The notes: generated by a model not told the origin, from the letters alone. Numbered from the stretch's first letter, positions 27,795-39,336 are shown. The stretch: 64,000 nucleotides of DNA from Prorocentrum cordatum (GCA_963575745.1 CAUYUJ010012224.1:1-64000), one strand, 5' to 3'. Program-made: numbers and translations.

Positions 27795-28375
27795 CGCCCC
27801 GCTCGCGGCCGTTTTGCGGGGATGCCTCAAGCGGTTTGCCTGTTTTCTTTCCCAACAACCTTCACTTTCGGAGCTGATTTTGAGGATGTTTCGAGCGAGG
27901 CGCTCATTTTAACCCCCTAAGGGGAGCCGCCAGGGGTTATCTCATGGTCCTGTTCGCGGCCGTTTTGTGGGAATGCCTCAAACGGTTTGCCCGTTTTCTG
28001 TCCCAACATCCTTCGCTTTCGGAGCAGATTTGGAGGATGTCTCGAGCGAGGCGCTCATTTTTACGTCCTTAAGAGGAGCTGCCGAGGTGTTATCTCACGG
28101 TCCCGCTCGCGGCAGTTTTGTGGGGATGTCTCAAGCAGTTTGCCTGTTTTCTGTCCCAATATCCTTCGCTGTCGGAGGAGATTTGGAGGATGTCTCGAGC
28201 GAGGCGCTCATTCTCACATCCCTAAGGGAAGCCGCCAAGGGTTATCTCCCGGTCCCGTTCGCGGCCGTTTCGTGGGGATGCCTCAAACGGTTTGTTTGTT
28301 TTTTGTCCCAGCATCCTTCGCTTTCGGAGCAGATTTGGAGGATGTCTCGAGCGAAGCGTTCATTCCCCACATGTT
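27795..28375 (+). repeat. R152 tandem array 1, four units of ~152 bp
   Basis: Unit: GCGGCCGTTTTGTGGGGATG, CTCAAGCGGTTTGCC, CCAACATCCTTCGCTTTCGG, TTGGAGGATGTCTCGAGCG, CCCTAAGGGGAGCCGCC. Starts near 27801, 27952, 28105 and 28257. Array 2 is at 29745-30225. Confidence 0.9.
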
Positions 28376-28545
28376 TCGTGGGGTTTTCGTTTTCTTCCCT
28401 GCCGCGGCGCACCCGCGTCTCCTCACACCTCCCCTCCTCCTTCTTCTTCCTCTCCTCACCCGCGCTCAACACATGCACGACAAGTACATGACACACGCGT
28501 CTACATACAGCCGCACGCATGCACACATTCGCACACAACACACAC
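28366..28545 (+). repeat. Leader segment before R79 array 3
   Basis: Homologous to 12058-12225, including CCCCACATGTTTCGTGGGG and TCTACATACAGCCGC. Confidence 0.78.
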
Positions 28546-28664
28546 ACCATACAACGCTAGTGCGCGCCTGGCGTGTTCACTGCATCACACATCCACGACG
28601 CGTGCGCCACATAGGGGGCACCCACATGAGACACGTCCCGATATGGCCGCTAGGCACGACGGTC

Positions 28665-29435
28665 GTCCAGGCATCGCAGGCGTGGCACTTCCTCGACACC
28701 AGAGGGGGTGCGCTGGGGGTGGGGGCCCTATCCGTTTCGGGCTCGCAATGCGTGGCAGGCGTGGCACTTCCTCGACACCAGAGGGGGTGCGCTGGGGGTG
28801 GGGGCCCTATGCGCTTCGGGCTCGCAAGGCGTGGCAGGCGTGGAACTTCATCGGCACCAGAGGGGGTGCGCTGGGCGTGGGGGCCCTATGCGTTTCGGGC
28901 TCGCAAAGCGTGGCAGGCGTGGCACTTCCTCGACACCAGAGGGGGTGCGCTGGTTGTGGGGGCCCTATGCGTTTCGGGCTCGCAAAGCGTGGCAGGCGTG
29001 GCACTTCCTCGACACCAGAAGGGGGTGCGCTGGGGGTGGGGGCCCTATGCGTTTCGGGCTCGCAGGGCGTGGCAGGCGTGGCATTTTCACGCCGCCACAG
29101 GGAGTGCGCTGGGGGGGGGGGGCCCTATGCGCTGCAGGCTCCCAGGGCGTGGCAGGCGTGGCATTTCCTCGACGCCGACACGAGGGGTGCGCTGGGGGTG
29201 GGGGGGGTGCCTGTGCGCTGCAGGCTCCCAGGGCGTGGCAGGCGTGGCATTTCCTCGACGCCACAAGGGGTGCGCTGGGGGTGGGGGCCCTATGCGTTGC
29301 AGGCTCGCAGGGCGTGGCAGGCGTGGCATTTCCTTGACGCCACAGGGGGTGCGCTGGGGGTGGGGGGCCCTATGCGCTGCAGGCTCCCAGGGCGTGGCAG
29401 GCGTGGCACTTTCTCGACGCCACAGGGGGTGCGCT
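28665..29435 (+). repeat. R79 satellite array 3, about 10 units
   Basis: The first five or six units are a distinct subtype (CTCGACACCAGAGGGGGTG, GCGTTTCGGGCTCGC); later units match arrays 1 and 2. Confidence 0.92.
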
Positions 29436-29439
29436 GGGA

Positions 29440-29690
29440 GGTAGGAGGAGGAAGAGGCAGAGGAGGAGGAGGTAGAGGAGGAGGAGGAGGAGGATGAGGA
29501 GGAGGAGGAAGAGGAGGAGGAGGAGAAGGAGGAGGAGGAGGACGGGGAGGTGGGGCAGCAGCAGCGGCAGCAGCAGCAGCAGCAGCTGCAGCAGCAGGCG
29601 CAGCAGCAAAGCAGCAGAAGCAGCAGCAGCAGAAGCAGCAGCAGGAGGAGGACACCGAGGAGGAGAAGGAGGAGCAGCAGCAGAAGCACC
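29440..29690. repeat. GGA then GCA microsatellite
   Basis: GGA/GAA triplets to about 29557, then GCA/CAG triplets, then mixed. Confidence 0.9.
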
Positions 29691-29716
29691 GATGGTACAC
29701 ATGGGAAATAAAATAA

Positions 29717-29741
29717 GTATGTGGGGTTCCTCGGTAGCGTA
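29717..29741 (+). repeat. 25-bp dispersed repeat, copy 2
   Basis: Identical to 26975-26999; here it sits at the start of R152 array 2. Confidence 0.85.
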
Positions 29742-29744
29742 GTT

Positions 29745-30225
29745 TTCACCCCCCTAAGGGGAGCCGCCAGGGGTTATCTCACGGTCCCGTTCGCGGCCGT
29801 TTTGTGAGGATGTCACAAGCGGTTTGCCTGTTTTTTGTCCCAGCATCCTTTGCTTTCGGAGCAGATTTGGAAGATGTCTCGAACGAGGCACTCATTTTCA
29901 CCCCCCTAAGGGGAGCCGCCATGGGGTTATCTCACGGTCCCGTTCGCGGCCGTTTTGTGAGGATGTCTCAAGCGGTTTGCCCGTTTTCTGTCCCAACATC
30001 CTTCGCTGCCGGAGGAGATTTGGAGGATGTCTCGAGCGAAGCGTTCATTTTCACCTCCCTAAGGGGAGCCGCCAAGGGTTATCTCACAGTCCCGCTTGCG
30101 GCCGTTTTGTGGGGATGTCTCAAGCGGTTTGCCTGTTTTTCTGTCCCAACATCCTTGCTTTCGGAGCAGATGTGGAGGATGTCTCGAGCGAGGCGCTCAT
30201 TTTCACCCCCCAGGTGGGCCAGATT
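29745..30225 (+). repeat. R152 tandem array 2, three units
   Basis: Same unit as array 1, with starts near 29789, 29942 and 30094. Confidence 0.9.
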
Positions 30226-30284
30226 TTGAGGACGTCTCGATCGGTGGCCAGAATCGTGGGCACAGATTTCTTCAGGATGACACA

Positions 30285-30550
30285 GGAGGCTCCAACAGGC
30301 TCCAGGAGGCCCCAGGAGACCACATGAGGTCCCAGGAGGCCTCAGGAGGCCACAGAAAGACTCAAGAGGCCACAGGATGTCCCAAGAGGCTCTAGGAGGC
30401 CCCAGGAAGCTCCGGGAGGCCTCAGGAAGCCACAGGAGGCCCCAGGATGCCAGAGGAAGCGCCAGCTCTTGGAGGCCAGAGGAAGCGCCAGGAGACCTCC
30501 GAAGGCAACAGGAGGCCCCGAGAGGCCCCAGGAGCAGGAGGCCTCAGAAG
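30285..30550 (+). repeat. CCCAGGAGGC-type repeat
   Basis: Imperfect 10-12-bp units, e.g. GAGGCCCCAGGAGGCC. Confidence 0.85.
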
Positions 30551-30574
30551 GCAACAGGAGTGGCTCCAATCCCA

Positions 30575-30835
30575 TGTGTTTTACGTATGCTCCTATAGAT
30601 TGGCCTCACCTGGAGCACGAATCCTTGATGTTATACGTATGTTTCTATAGATTGTCCTTCTCCTGTGTATTAATGTTCCTATAGGTCCTCTCCTGGGGTA
30701 CGAGTCCTTGGTGTTTTACGCGTGTTTCTATAGATTGCCCCCTTCTCCTGCGGCTCCAATCCGCAATGCTTTATGTACGTCTGTTGCTATAGATTGGGCC
30801 TCTCCTGGGGCACGAATCCTCCCTAGGAGGTCCCA
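30575..30835 (+). repeat. ~65-bp repeat with CTATAGATTG core, about four or five copies
   Basis: Each copy has TTTACG(T/C)(A/G)TG, CCTATAGATTG, CTCCTGGGGCACGAATCCT variants. AT-richer than its flanks. Confidence 0.8.
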
Positions 30836-30935
30836 GGAGGCCCCAGGAGGCCCCAAGAGGCTCCTGGAGGCCCCAGGAAACCCCAGTTGGTTTCAAGAGG
30901 CCCCAGGAGGCCCCAGGAGGACCCAGGGTCATGCG
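30836..30935 (+). repeat. CCCAGGAGGC-type repeat
   Basis: Continuation of the family after the 65-bp repeats. Confidence 0.8.
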
Positions 30936-31104
30936 CAGAGACGTGCTCGTACTACTGAGGCTCTATCACACTCCAATTCACTTTCAGTTGGATTCATGAC
31001 CAGACCGTCACAACTGAAGCCCGTTTATGTTCGAAAGCTCTTGCGCCTAAACATTCACGGCGGACAGGTCCATGCAAATAGATGCACAGATGGGGAGCTC
31101 CACG

Positions 31105-31270
31105 CAGTGAATATTTCATTCTGTCGACCCCTGGAGGTCTCGACCCATTCTCCTGGGCCGGTTTCTCATCCTGCGTGGTTCTTTGACGGTCTCGAGGGCC
31201 GGCAAGGGCCCCGAGAGGCAGAGAATAGCGAAACATATCCCGTCCTGATTTTTTCCTTACCCGCTGGGTA
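31105..31270 (+). mobile_element. Small TIR element family T1, degraded copy
   Basis: Core GGTCTCGACCCATTCTCC, GGTTTCTCATCCTG and CGTCCTGATTTTTTCC match the T1 elements; termini eroded. Confidence 0.65.
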
Positions 31271-32341
31271 GTGAGGGACCTGCCAAGCGGGTCGAAGCAA
31301 AACCTTCCCCCCCCAAAAAAAACAACTGTGCGCGAGCGGGCCCGTGCAAGCAACCCGGGTCGACCCCGCGTCTTGTTCCGACTGCGGGTCCCGCCACCTC
31401 GGGGGCGCGAACCAACCCGGTCCCTACACCCCAGGTTTGTGGATGCCACGACAATGGACACCCTAACAGTCCTACCATTGAATTAAGAGTGTGTTTGAAA
31501 TGTCGGACAAATGTTCTAAACATGTCTTAAACATGTGTTGTTCTTTTTTACATGTTGACAACATGGTTAACACATGTTTTAGACAATTGGAAACTATTTG
31601 GCAACATGCCTCCTCTCCATTGATCGTCCTCCAAAACCCCAGGTCGACAGCCACCCCCTGGAGATCCGCAGTGCCAGGCCACCTGCATCGCGATGGTCTC
31701 AGGGCCTCGGCAAGAGGGGCGCGCCTCCCAGATGGGTCGGAGCACAGTCAGCCCGTATAGTAAGGATGCGCGGTAAGGATGCAAGGGCCTTAGGAGCAGA
31801 TGTCGGCGTTGTCCGAACGAGGTTGGCCAGCGAAAGTCGCTAAGGACGGGCCGAAGGGGCAGGGACGTAAGGGTAGCCTTGGGAAGGTGGCTCATCCTCA
31901 CTATGCGGGTTGACTGCAGATGGGGTCGGAGAATCGCGCCGCATCGCCGTTACATCGGTGATGCATCGGCGATTGCATTGGCGATTCATTGGCGATGCAC
32001 TGGCGATGCCCGCGATGCCCGGGCGCCTGGGAGGCCTAGAGCTGCATCGCGATGATCACAGGGCCTTGGAACGAGGGCCGCGCCTCCCACGAACCGGGGC
32101 TCGAACGGGGCCGTGCAGCGCCCCAAGGCCGAGCCCCCCCGCCTCGGAGACCCGAGCGAACGCCCCACGCCTGCTCTGCACACCGCATATGGCGACGACC
32201 GGCCCCGACGCGAGCAGCGCCGTGCAGCACCCCCCGGCCGGGGCTGCCCTCCATGTGGGGTGCCTGGACCGCCTCCCGCCGATGTCTGCTCCCTCCCCCG
32301 ATCCGTGCCCCCACCCCTCCCCTCCCGGCGGGTGTAGTGTT
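31271..32341. other. Unassigned; AT-rich foldback candidate and small GC repeats
   Basis: 31491-31595 is AT-rich with ACATGT palindromes and GTTTGAAATGTC/GTTTCCAATTGTC-like ends, a possible degraded TIR element. 31918-32010 has GCATCGGCGAT units (see 3815-3915). GCATCGCGATG...CAGGGCCT at 31688 recurs at about 32044. No gene is supported. Confidence 0.45.
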
Positions 32342-32489
32342 GGGGGCCATATGCGAACCCTACCCCTACCCCCACGATTTCTGAGGGGGAGGGTGGGGTT
32401 CACTTCGCTCGGGAGCTCCTGGACAGAGTGAACCCCGCCCTCCCTCTCAGAAATCCTGGGAGGTAGGGGTCGGGTTCGCATGTGGTCCC
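32342..32489. repeat. 148-bp imperfect palindrome
   Basis: Two ~74-bp arms meet at GGGAGCTCCTGG with no spacer. Arms share ATGCGAACCC, GACCCCTACC/TACCCCTACC, GATTTCTGAG, GGGGTTCAC. No coding content. Confidence 0.85.
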
Positions 32490-32689
32490 CAAGAAGAATT
32501 GGGGGAGGGGCAGTTCGAAGTGGGGATGGAAAAGAATCGCTCCAGCCGGCTTCTGGAAGAAGGGGGCCTGGGCATCCGGCCGGGTTCGTTCCCTGCCCCC
32601 ACCTTGGGAAAACGCCCCCGTGGGAACACCCGACATCTGCTGTGTCGCCCCCGCTCACTCCCCGTCCCCTCCTTCGCCTCGTCGCGTGC

Positions 32690-32792
32690 GCGTTCGGCCG
32701 CCGTCCTCCTGCTGGCCATCGTCGACGTCGTCCTCCAACTCCGCGTCCTCGTCCTCGTCGTCCTCCTCGTCCTCGTCGTCCTCCTCGTCCTC

Positions 32793-32840
<48 letters not shown>
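32690..32840. repeat. (TCG/TCC)n microsatellite
   Basis: TCG and TCC triplets, then GGC triplets to about 32850. Confidence 0.9.
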
Positions 32841-32847
<7 letters not shown>

Positions 32848-32984
32848 GCGGCGCGCGGCGGCGGCGCCCGTGGGCCGCGGGGGGCCCCGAGCAGCCCGGC
32901 GGCGCGGGGCCGAAGCCGGGAGGCGCAGGGCCGCTGCCCGCGGGGCCTGCGGCGGGGCGGTGCGCGGCGCGGCGGGGCGGCCCG

Positions 32985-33090
32985 AGCACGACGACGACGA
33001 CGACGACGAGGAGGACGGCGACGACGACGACGAGAACGACGACGACGACGAAAACGACGACGACGGCGACGACCACGATGGCGACGAGAA

Positions 33091-33123
<33 letters not shown>

Positions 33124-33140
33124 CACGATGGCGACGAGAA

Positions 33141-33188
<48 letters not shown>

Positions 33189-33211
33189 CACGACGGCGAC
33201 GGCGACGAGAA

Positions 33212-33281
<70 letters not shown>

Positions 33282-33460
33282 GCGACGACGTCCCGGTGGC
33301 CGCAGGAGGGCGCAGCAGCAGCAAGAGTAGAGCTCGGGAGAGCAGGAACAGCGAGACGAGAACGAGGAGGAGCGAAGGGGAGGACGAGGCGGAAGAGGAG
33401 GAGGAGGAGGAGAAGGAGGAGTAAGAGAAGGAGGAGGAGGAGAAGGAGAAGTGGGAGGAG
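32985..33460. repeat. (GAC)n then GGA microsatellites
   Basis: GAC triplets with a repeated CACGATGGCGACGAGAAGGC interruption (three near copies), then GGA/GAA triplets from about 33355. Confidence 0.9.
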
Positions 33461-33699
33461 AGAGTCCCGGCGCTCATGAGCGGCGGGACGCGAGACGAGA
33501 CGACGGTGGGCGCAGGCTCGGGTCGGGCGGGAGGGCATCGGTGACACGCAATAGTGGCATTGGGCAAGAGGGACCGTTGGTGCGCGACTTCATGGGGGCG
33601 AGATGTGGGAACAGCCCGAGCACGCAAGCCGCTGCCCTCGCGCCGCGCCCAGCAATCGAGAGGAGCCCGGGTGGCCCGCACCAAATGCCACTCTGACGA

Positions 33700-33915
33700 A
33701 GGATCACGACGACGCGAAGCCGAGGGCAAGCCTGAACTGGATCGAATCGCGAAACCCAATCGGATCGGAAACGGATCGGGTCGCCAATGGATCGTCCAGA
33801 ATCGGGTCGGGAACGGATCGGGACGCCTGGCTCGGGCTGGTCCAGGCGGTGCTGGCGAATCGAATCGAATCGAAATCGCGGGCCCAGTTGGCAAATCGAA
33901 TCGCATCAAATGATA
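33700..33915 (+). repeat. ATCGGATCGGGAACG-type short repeat
   Basis: GGATCGG/GAATCG/AACGGATCGGG motifs at irregular spacing. Confidence 0.7.
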
Positions 33916-35270
33916 TCGTAGGCGGCCCTGATGAGGGCCCTCAAATCTGGCCGACGCAACGAAAATACGAAGATTTCCGTTTTGGTCGTCTCCGTCCTCA
34001 CGAGGTCGCTCCCCGGCCCTGGGACTCTCAAGCAACAGCGCTGGATGAAAATCCAGCTTCCTGAAAGTGGTCGAAGACTCAGGGCGCCGACGACACAAAC
34101 AGAAAGGCAACGTCGGAGGAGAAGAAGGGTCAAAGCCTAGGAATGCGACGGGTCCTGGGATCCGAGCGCTGCACTTTTCCTTCTCGCACCGAGCGGTGTC
34201 ACTCTGTCTCGGGCCCTGGGGACCCCACCGATCGGTTCAGCTCGACCGAGGAGCGCCGCAGCAAGATGGGGTCCATGGGGTCGGGTCGAGGCTTGTGTCG
34301 TGATGTTGCATCTTGTCGCGCCGTCGGATCGCAGGGTGCATGGCGGTGCAATTGGGCACTCCGCGCCGACCACCGCTGCATCGTACTCCCTCACTCGTCA
34401 ACCTCCTCGCTTGGGCGCCCTGTCGGATCAGAGGACGACGAGAATTCCATCTTGCCCACCCCCCGTTCGTCGTCCCGGGCCCGACAGACCTCTGGCTGCG
34501 TGCCTGTTTCAACCGTGGTCTTTTCCCAATTTCGGCATCGGGGGGTCCGCTTCGAACGCGGAGACCATCGCCACACGACTCTGGCCGAAAAGCTGGCCCT
34601 GAGAGGGCCAGGGCAGTAACACAACAACCACGAGAAAGAGGACCTCGAGTGCTCGGCCAGTGTTGCAGGATCGTTTGTTTCGGCATGTGTGTGCCGCTGG
34701 AGGCCTGCGGAGGCCTCTGCGGAAATCTCCAGGGCCCTCCAGACAGCTTGCGAATCGTCGGCCATCGGTGATCTCCAGCGGTGTTCGGCGATCTTCTACG
34801 AGAGGATTGAATGCTTGCGTTGAACAAGGCGTCTCTGATCCAGCACTCAGAGCCGAATCAAACCAAAGAGGAGTAGGCAAGGTCATGGAACAAGACGACC
34901 ACCTACCCAAACCGAAGAGGAAACACTAACCGCTAATCAAAGAGGCCCTGATGATGCTAGAGCTGCTATTCGAACCAAAGAACGCTTGGTCCGCTTGCTC
35001 ATCAAACGACAATTGCCTCACAACCCTGGGTCTGCCTCCTCGTTTGCGGATTCCTGGAGGAGAGAAGACAGGACGGAGAGAGAAACAAGAGGAGGGAGAA
35101 AGTCATAAGAAGGCGCTTCTGGCGCTCAGCCTGAACTTGCCCCTCGCGCTGATAGAAACTCGAACGCTCGCCAGACAAACGTCTGAGGCACAGGATCGGG
35201 ATCGGGGATCTGCACATGGGGAAGAGGAAGCAGAAGAAAGGACGGACCGAACACGAATGGGAGGGGAGCC
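33916..35270. other. Unassigned GC-rich stretch
   Basis: No gene recognised. The reverse complement of about 33960-34090 (GGATTTTCATCC, GGGCCGGGGAGCGACC) distantly resembles family T1. Confidence 0.4.
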
Positions 35271-35790
<520 letters not shown>

Positions 35791-36039
35791 GTTGGACAGA
35801 CTCCCCTTTCGCAAAAGGCTCCGCGTGCGCACGGCACTGCATGCTGAGTGCACCCGAGCGGGGTAGCCGATCGACGTCCAAAGGCAAGTGAATGTATCCA
35901 GCAAGACGCACGTCGGTTAGCGAAACTTACCGGGGACTGTGCACTTGCCGATTATTTGTGCAGACTTCCGCGGCAGATTTCCACAGCCGGCTCGTCTGCG
36001 CGGGCGCTCTCTCAATACCTGACAGTCCCCCTCCTCCTC

Positions 36040-36182
36040 TTCACACCCTTCCCATTCCTCCTCATCATATCCTCCTCCTCCTCCTCCTCCTCCTCCTCCT
36101 CCTCCTCCTCCTCCTCCTCCTCCTCCCCCTTCTCCTCCTCCTCCTCCTCCGCCTCCTCCTCCTCGTCCTCAATTCCTTCTCC
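36040..36182. repeat. (CTC)n microsatellite
   Basis: Nearly pure CTC from 36070 to about 36150. Confidence 0.9.
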
Positions 36183-36317
36183 TTTTAAACGGCTTCTCCC
36201 TGTCGCACCCCGAGGCCAATTTTTCGGGCGGGCCGGGCGTTTCGCCTGAGACCTCTTCCCCACTTGTGACTCTGACGCTTGTAAATTGACAACAGCTTCA
36301 CAGACGGAGGGCGGATG

Positions 36318-36735
36318 GTTTTCAACATATAGCTCTCAATTCAGCGCCTCGCACACTCGTCTGAAACATTTGCAAGAGCTTCACATATTGATTACGAGAC
36401 GTGTTCAAACTGTGGCTCTCGCCTTAGCGCCGTACACACTCTTTGTTAGAAATGTGCAATGGTTTCGCGGATTGTGGGCGAGTCGTTTTCAAAATGTGGC
36501 TCTCGCCTGAGGGCCGCGCATACTAGTCTTAACAAATTGTAAGAACTTCAGAAAGTTGAGGGCGGTTCCTTTTCAAAATGTGGCTCTCGCCTGAGCGCCG
36601 CGCACACTCGTCTTCAAAACTTACAAGTTACAAGGGATTCAATTCAAGGATTGAGGGCGGCTCCTTTTCAAACTGTGGCTCTCGCATGAGCGCCGCGCAC
36701 ACCCGTCTTAACCATTTGCACGGGTTTCACGGATG
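36318..36735 (+). repeat. 84-bp tandem repeat, five copies
   Basis: GTGGCTCTCGCC recurs at 36412, 36496, 36580 and 36675, with a diverged copy before. Unit also has GAGCGCCGCGCACACTCGTCT and TTGAGGGCGG. Confidence 0.87.
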
Positions 36736-37056
36736 CCCATGATCAACGTACTAGACATGGTGTTTGGGAAGATTTCAGACTGATGGGGGTGCACAAGGTA
36801 TGTTGATTCGAGGTGTTCAAGTCCCAGGAGTGGCACTCTGGCACGATCCAGAATCGCCAAGACGCAACAGTCAGGTTGATCCGTGGCAATGGGATCCCGA
36901 GAACAATGTTTTCGCATGCCTCAGGGTCTTCAACCAGTTGTCTTCCAACGAGGCAGCTCCCACAGAAACAGTGAACGACTATAGAGGCCAACGAAGAGCG
37001 AGCTTGGAGGGAGCGTTTATTCCAACATCGTCGATATCGCTTGGGTTTACACTTAA
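36736..37056. other. Unassigned stretch
   Basis: A 130-codon plus-strand frame (36764-37153) crosses into the next mobile element and shows no known family, so it is not called. Confidence 0.4.
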
Positions 37057-37212
37057 GTCGGGCGTGTCCCCTATACAGGGGGATTTTCGACGAACAATAA
37101 AAACAATTTTAAAACATACTCCCAGAGATGGCCAAACCATACTCAAAACATAGTCCCCTGACTATGTTTAAACTATTTTTGAATATTCCTCCTGTGGTTG
37201 GACGAGCTCGAC
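37057..37212. mobile_element. AT-rich TIR element family T2, copy 1
   Basis: Starts GTCGGGCGTGTCCCC, then ACAGGGGGATTTTCGACGA; AT-rich interior; ends in a degenerate inverse (CTCCTGTGG...GCTCGAC). Confidence 0.75.
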
Positions 37213-37319
37213 TGAGATTTACACTGGTCCTCCCCCTCCTCCTTCTCCTCCTCTTCGTCCCGACCGGGCCTCCAGGACCTGCACGGACGCAGGGGGCATG
37301 AGGTCCAATGTATGGGAAA

Positions 37320-37430
37320 GGCGGGGGGGGAGGCGGGAGGAGGAGGAGGAGGAGGAGGAGGAGGAGAAGGAGGAGGAGGAGGAGGAGGAGGCGGGAGAGG
37401 AAAGGAAAGAGGAAGGAGGACGAGGGAGGG
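37320..37430. repeat. GGA microsatellite
   Basis: Nearly pure GGA with GAA interruptions. Confidence 0.9.
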
Positions 37431-38031
37431 CGCGCGGCGCCCCAGCATCGGGGCCTGACGGGGCCCCGCTTGAGCCTGGCAGAGAGAAGGGGCCCATCCT
37501 GCAGGTTCGGTGAAACAGCGCATCATTGAGTGGTGCTGCAGCCTCCCCTGAGCACAGGCCCCCCCCCTGACAATCAGCCAGACACGCCGGGTTTGCAGCC
37601 TCATGCCTTGCTGGTCTCTGGGCGCGCTTCGGCATCCTCTCCCCCAAGCTCGTCAGGGCCACCGACACGAGGGAGGGAGGACGAGGATAAGGGCAGGACG
37701 GGGAGAAAGGAAGACAATGGGGGATGCGGCAGGGGGAGGGGTGGTTGGGCACATTGAGGCATCTCGGGGGGGAGAGTAGCGGGGCATCTGGGGGCTTTCT
37801 GGGAGCATCGTGGGACACGCACGCATCACGAGACAATGTTGAAGACTCACAATTTTCTGGGAGCCTTGCTCGGATCACTCCTATACTGAAAAAAAAAAAC
37901 GCAAGTTCGCAAGGTCGAACACCGCCGCCCGAAACCCGACGGAAACGGTATGAAGCGGAGTTGTCAGAAACGCGATCAGGAGGCGCAAGTGGGGGCTCCC
38001 TCCAGCGCGCCAACAGACTTGATAACCCAGC
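37431..38031. other. Unassigned stretch
   Basis: No gene or repeat recognised apart from a short A-run at about 37889. Confidence 0.4.
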
Positions 38032-39129
38032 TTACCCATGGCATGCTAATCGAACTACCCGCCGGAAGCAGCCTGCGGGCGGCTGGCTGCTAGGCGGCGG
38101 CTGGCCATAGCCGTATGGGTGGTACCCAGCTGGCGGCGGCTGGCCATAGCCAACGCCCTGCGATGGCTGACTCTGGCCACTGCCAGGCGGTGGCTGGCCG
38201 GGCAGCTGCTGGCCGTAACCGCCGCCGTCGTGGCCGCTTGGCGGCGGCTGGCCGGCGGCGGGGGGGCCGTATGGATCGCCACTCCTAAAGGGGGCCCAAG
38301 GACACACACACACACACACACACACATAAATATACACAAACCCAATGATTTCTCCAAATATTGTCCCATATGTTTAAGCTTTCGTCTTCCCCCCAGCTTC
38401 CCACAGTTCCGCATATTTCCCGGGGAGTCGACGACGACATGTTGTCCGTGCCTTGTTTCCCCCCCTGGTCCTGGCCGCCAGGGGGCTGCCAGCATGGCCG
38501 TACGGGTCGTGCCTCGGCGGCGGCTGGCCGCCAGCCGGCGGGTGGCCGTACGGGTCGTGCCCGGGTGGCGGCTGGCCGCCCGAATGCCTATAAGGGTCGC
38601 TGCCCGGCGGCGGCTGGGCGCCGGGCGCCGGCTGGCCGCTCGGAGGCGGCCGGCCGCCCGGGGGGCCGTACGGGTCGTAGCCCGGCGGCGGCGCGCCGCT
38701 GCCAGGCGGCGGCTGGCCGCCGGGGGGCCCGTACGGGTCGTGCCCGGGCAGCAGCTGCCCGCCCGGGGCCCCGTGCGGGTCGTGCCTGGGCGGCGCCTGG
38801 CCGCCCGGGGGCCCGTACGGGTCGTGCCCGGGCGGCGGCGGGCCGCCGCTCGGCGGCGGCGGGCCGCCGGGGGGCCCGTACGGGTCGTGCCGCGGCGGCG
38901 GCTGGCCGCCAGCCGGCACGTGGCCGTACGGGTCGTGCCCGGCAGGCGGCGGCGGGCCGCCGGGGGGCGCGTGGTCGCTCCCCGGCGGCGGGCCGGCGGC
39001 GGGCGACGGGCTGCCGTGCTGCGGCTGGCCGCCAGGGGGTCCATACGGGTCGTGCCCGGGCGGCGGCTGCCCCCTGGTGGGCGGCGGGCGCGCACGGGGG
39101 TTTAGCCCCCCGAGATCCTGGCGTCTCAA
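38032..39129 (-). CDS. Pro/Gly/Tyr-rich repeat protein, two exons
   Basis: Exon c (about 39129 to 38471) encodes at least a dozen tandem repeats of the type GGQPPPGHDPYGPP with variants (PPRHDPYG, PPGYDPYG, PPGSDPYR). Exon d (38284 to about 38035) continues with GDPYGPPAAGQPPPS, GYGQQLPGQPPPG, GYHPYGYGQPPPS and ends PPAGCFRRVVRLACHG before TAA (or a GTAAG donor). Pro/Gly/Tyr-rich repeats of this kind occur as flexible, self-associating tails on annexin-like and RNA-binding proteins; no attached domain is visible, so function is unknown. Joining the exons across a 186-nt GA-AG intron keeps the frame (AARSGDPYG). The upstream acceptor of exon c is not certain. Confidence 0.6.
38285..38470 (-). 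other. GA-AG intron (186 nt), introner candidate
   Basis: On the minus strand the intron begins GACCAGG after CCAG and ends CCCTTTAG before GAGTGG, so AG|GA occurs at both junctions. The interior (CGTCGTCGACTCCCC, GGGGGGAAGACGAAAGC, CATATGGGACAATATTTGG) is homologous to 40985-41130. Confidence 0.65.
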
Positions 39130-39280
39130 TTTTCACATGGGGCGCATCCGCCCAAGTTCGGGTCCCGGGGCCCGCGCAGATCGATGCAGCTCGAAGAAGG
39201 ACGCGGAGAGATGGGATCCAGGGCCCTGGGCGCGAGGTTTTGCGACGCTGCAATGTGTTTTGCCACGTCGGATCTCAGGG
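39108..39280 (+). mobile_element. Small TIR element family T1b, copy 1
   Basis: Ends CCCCGAGATCCTGGCGT and ACGTCGGATCTCAGGG. Interior matches 62059-62233 (GCAGATCGA, GGACGC, AGATGG, GCGACG). Confidence 0.75.
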
Positions 39281-39336
39281 GGGAAGCAGGGGTGCTTCTA
39301 CCTCGAGATCCAACGTAGCGAACACAAACTGCGACA

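Noticed and set aside
31370-31490. tRNA-like segment on the minus strand (TTCAATGGTAGGAC, later GGTTGGTTCGCGCC)
   Set aside because: Looks like an A-box and part of a T-arm, but I could not form an anticodon stem or acceptor stem.
36764-37153. 130-codon frame
   Set aside because: Ends inside a T2 mobile element and shows no family features.
37468-37476. Minus-strand DinoSL 3' end (GGCTCAAG)
   Set aside because: Eight bases only; expected by chance.
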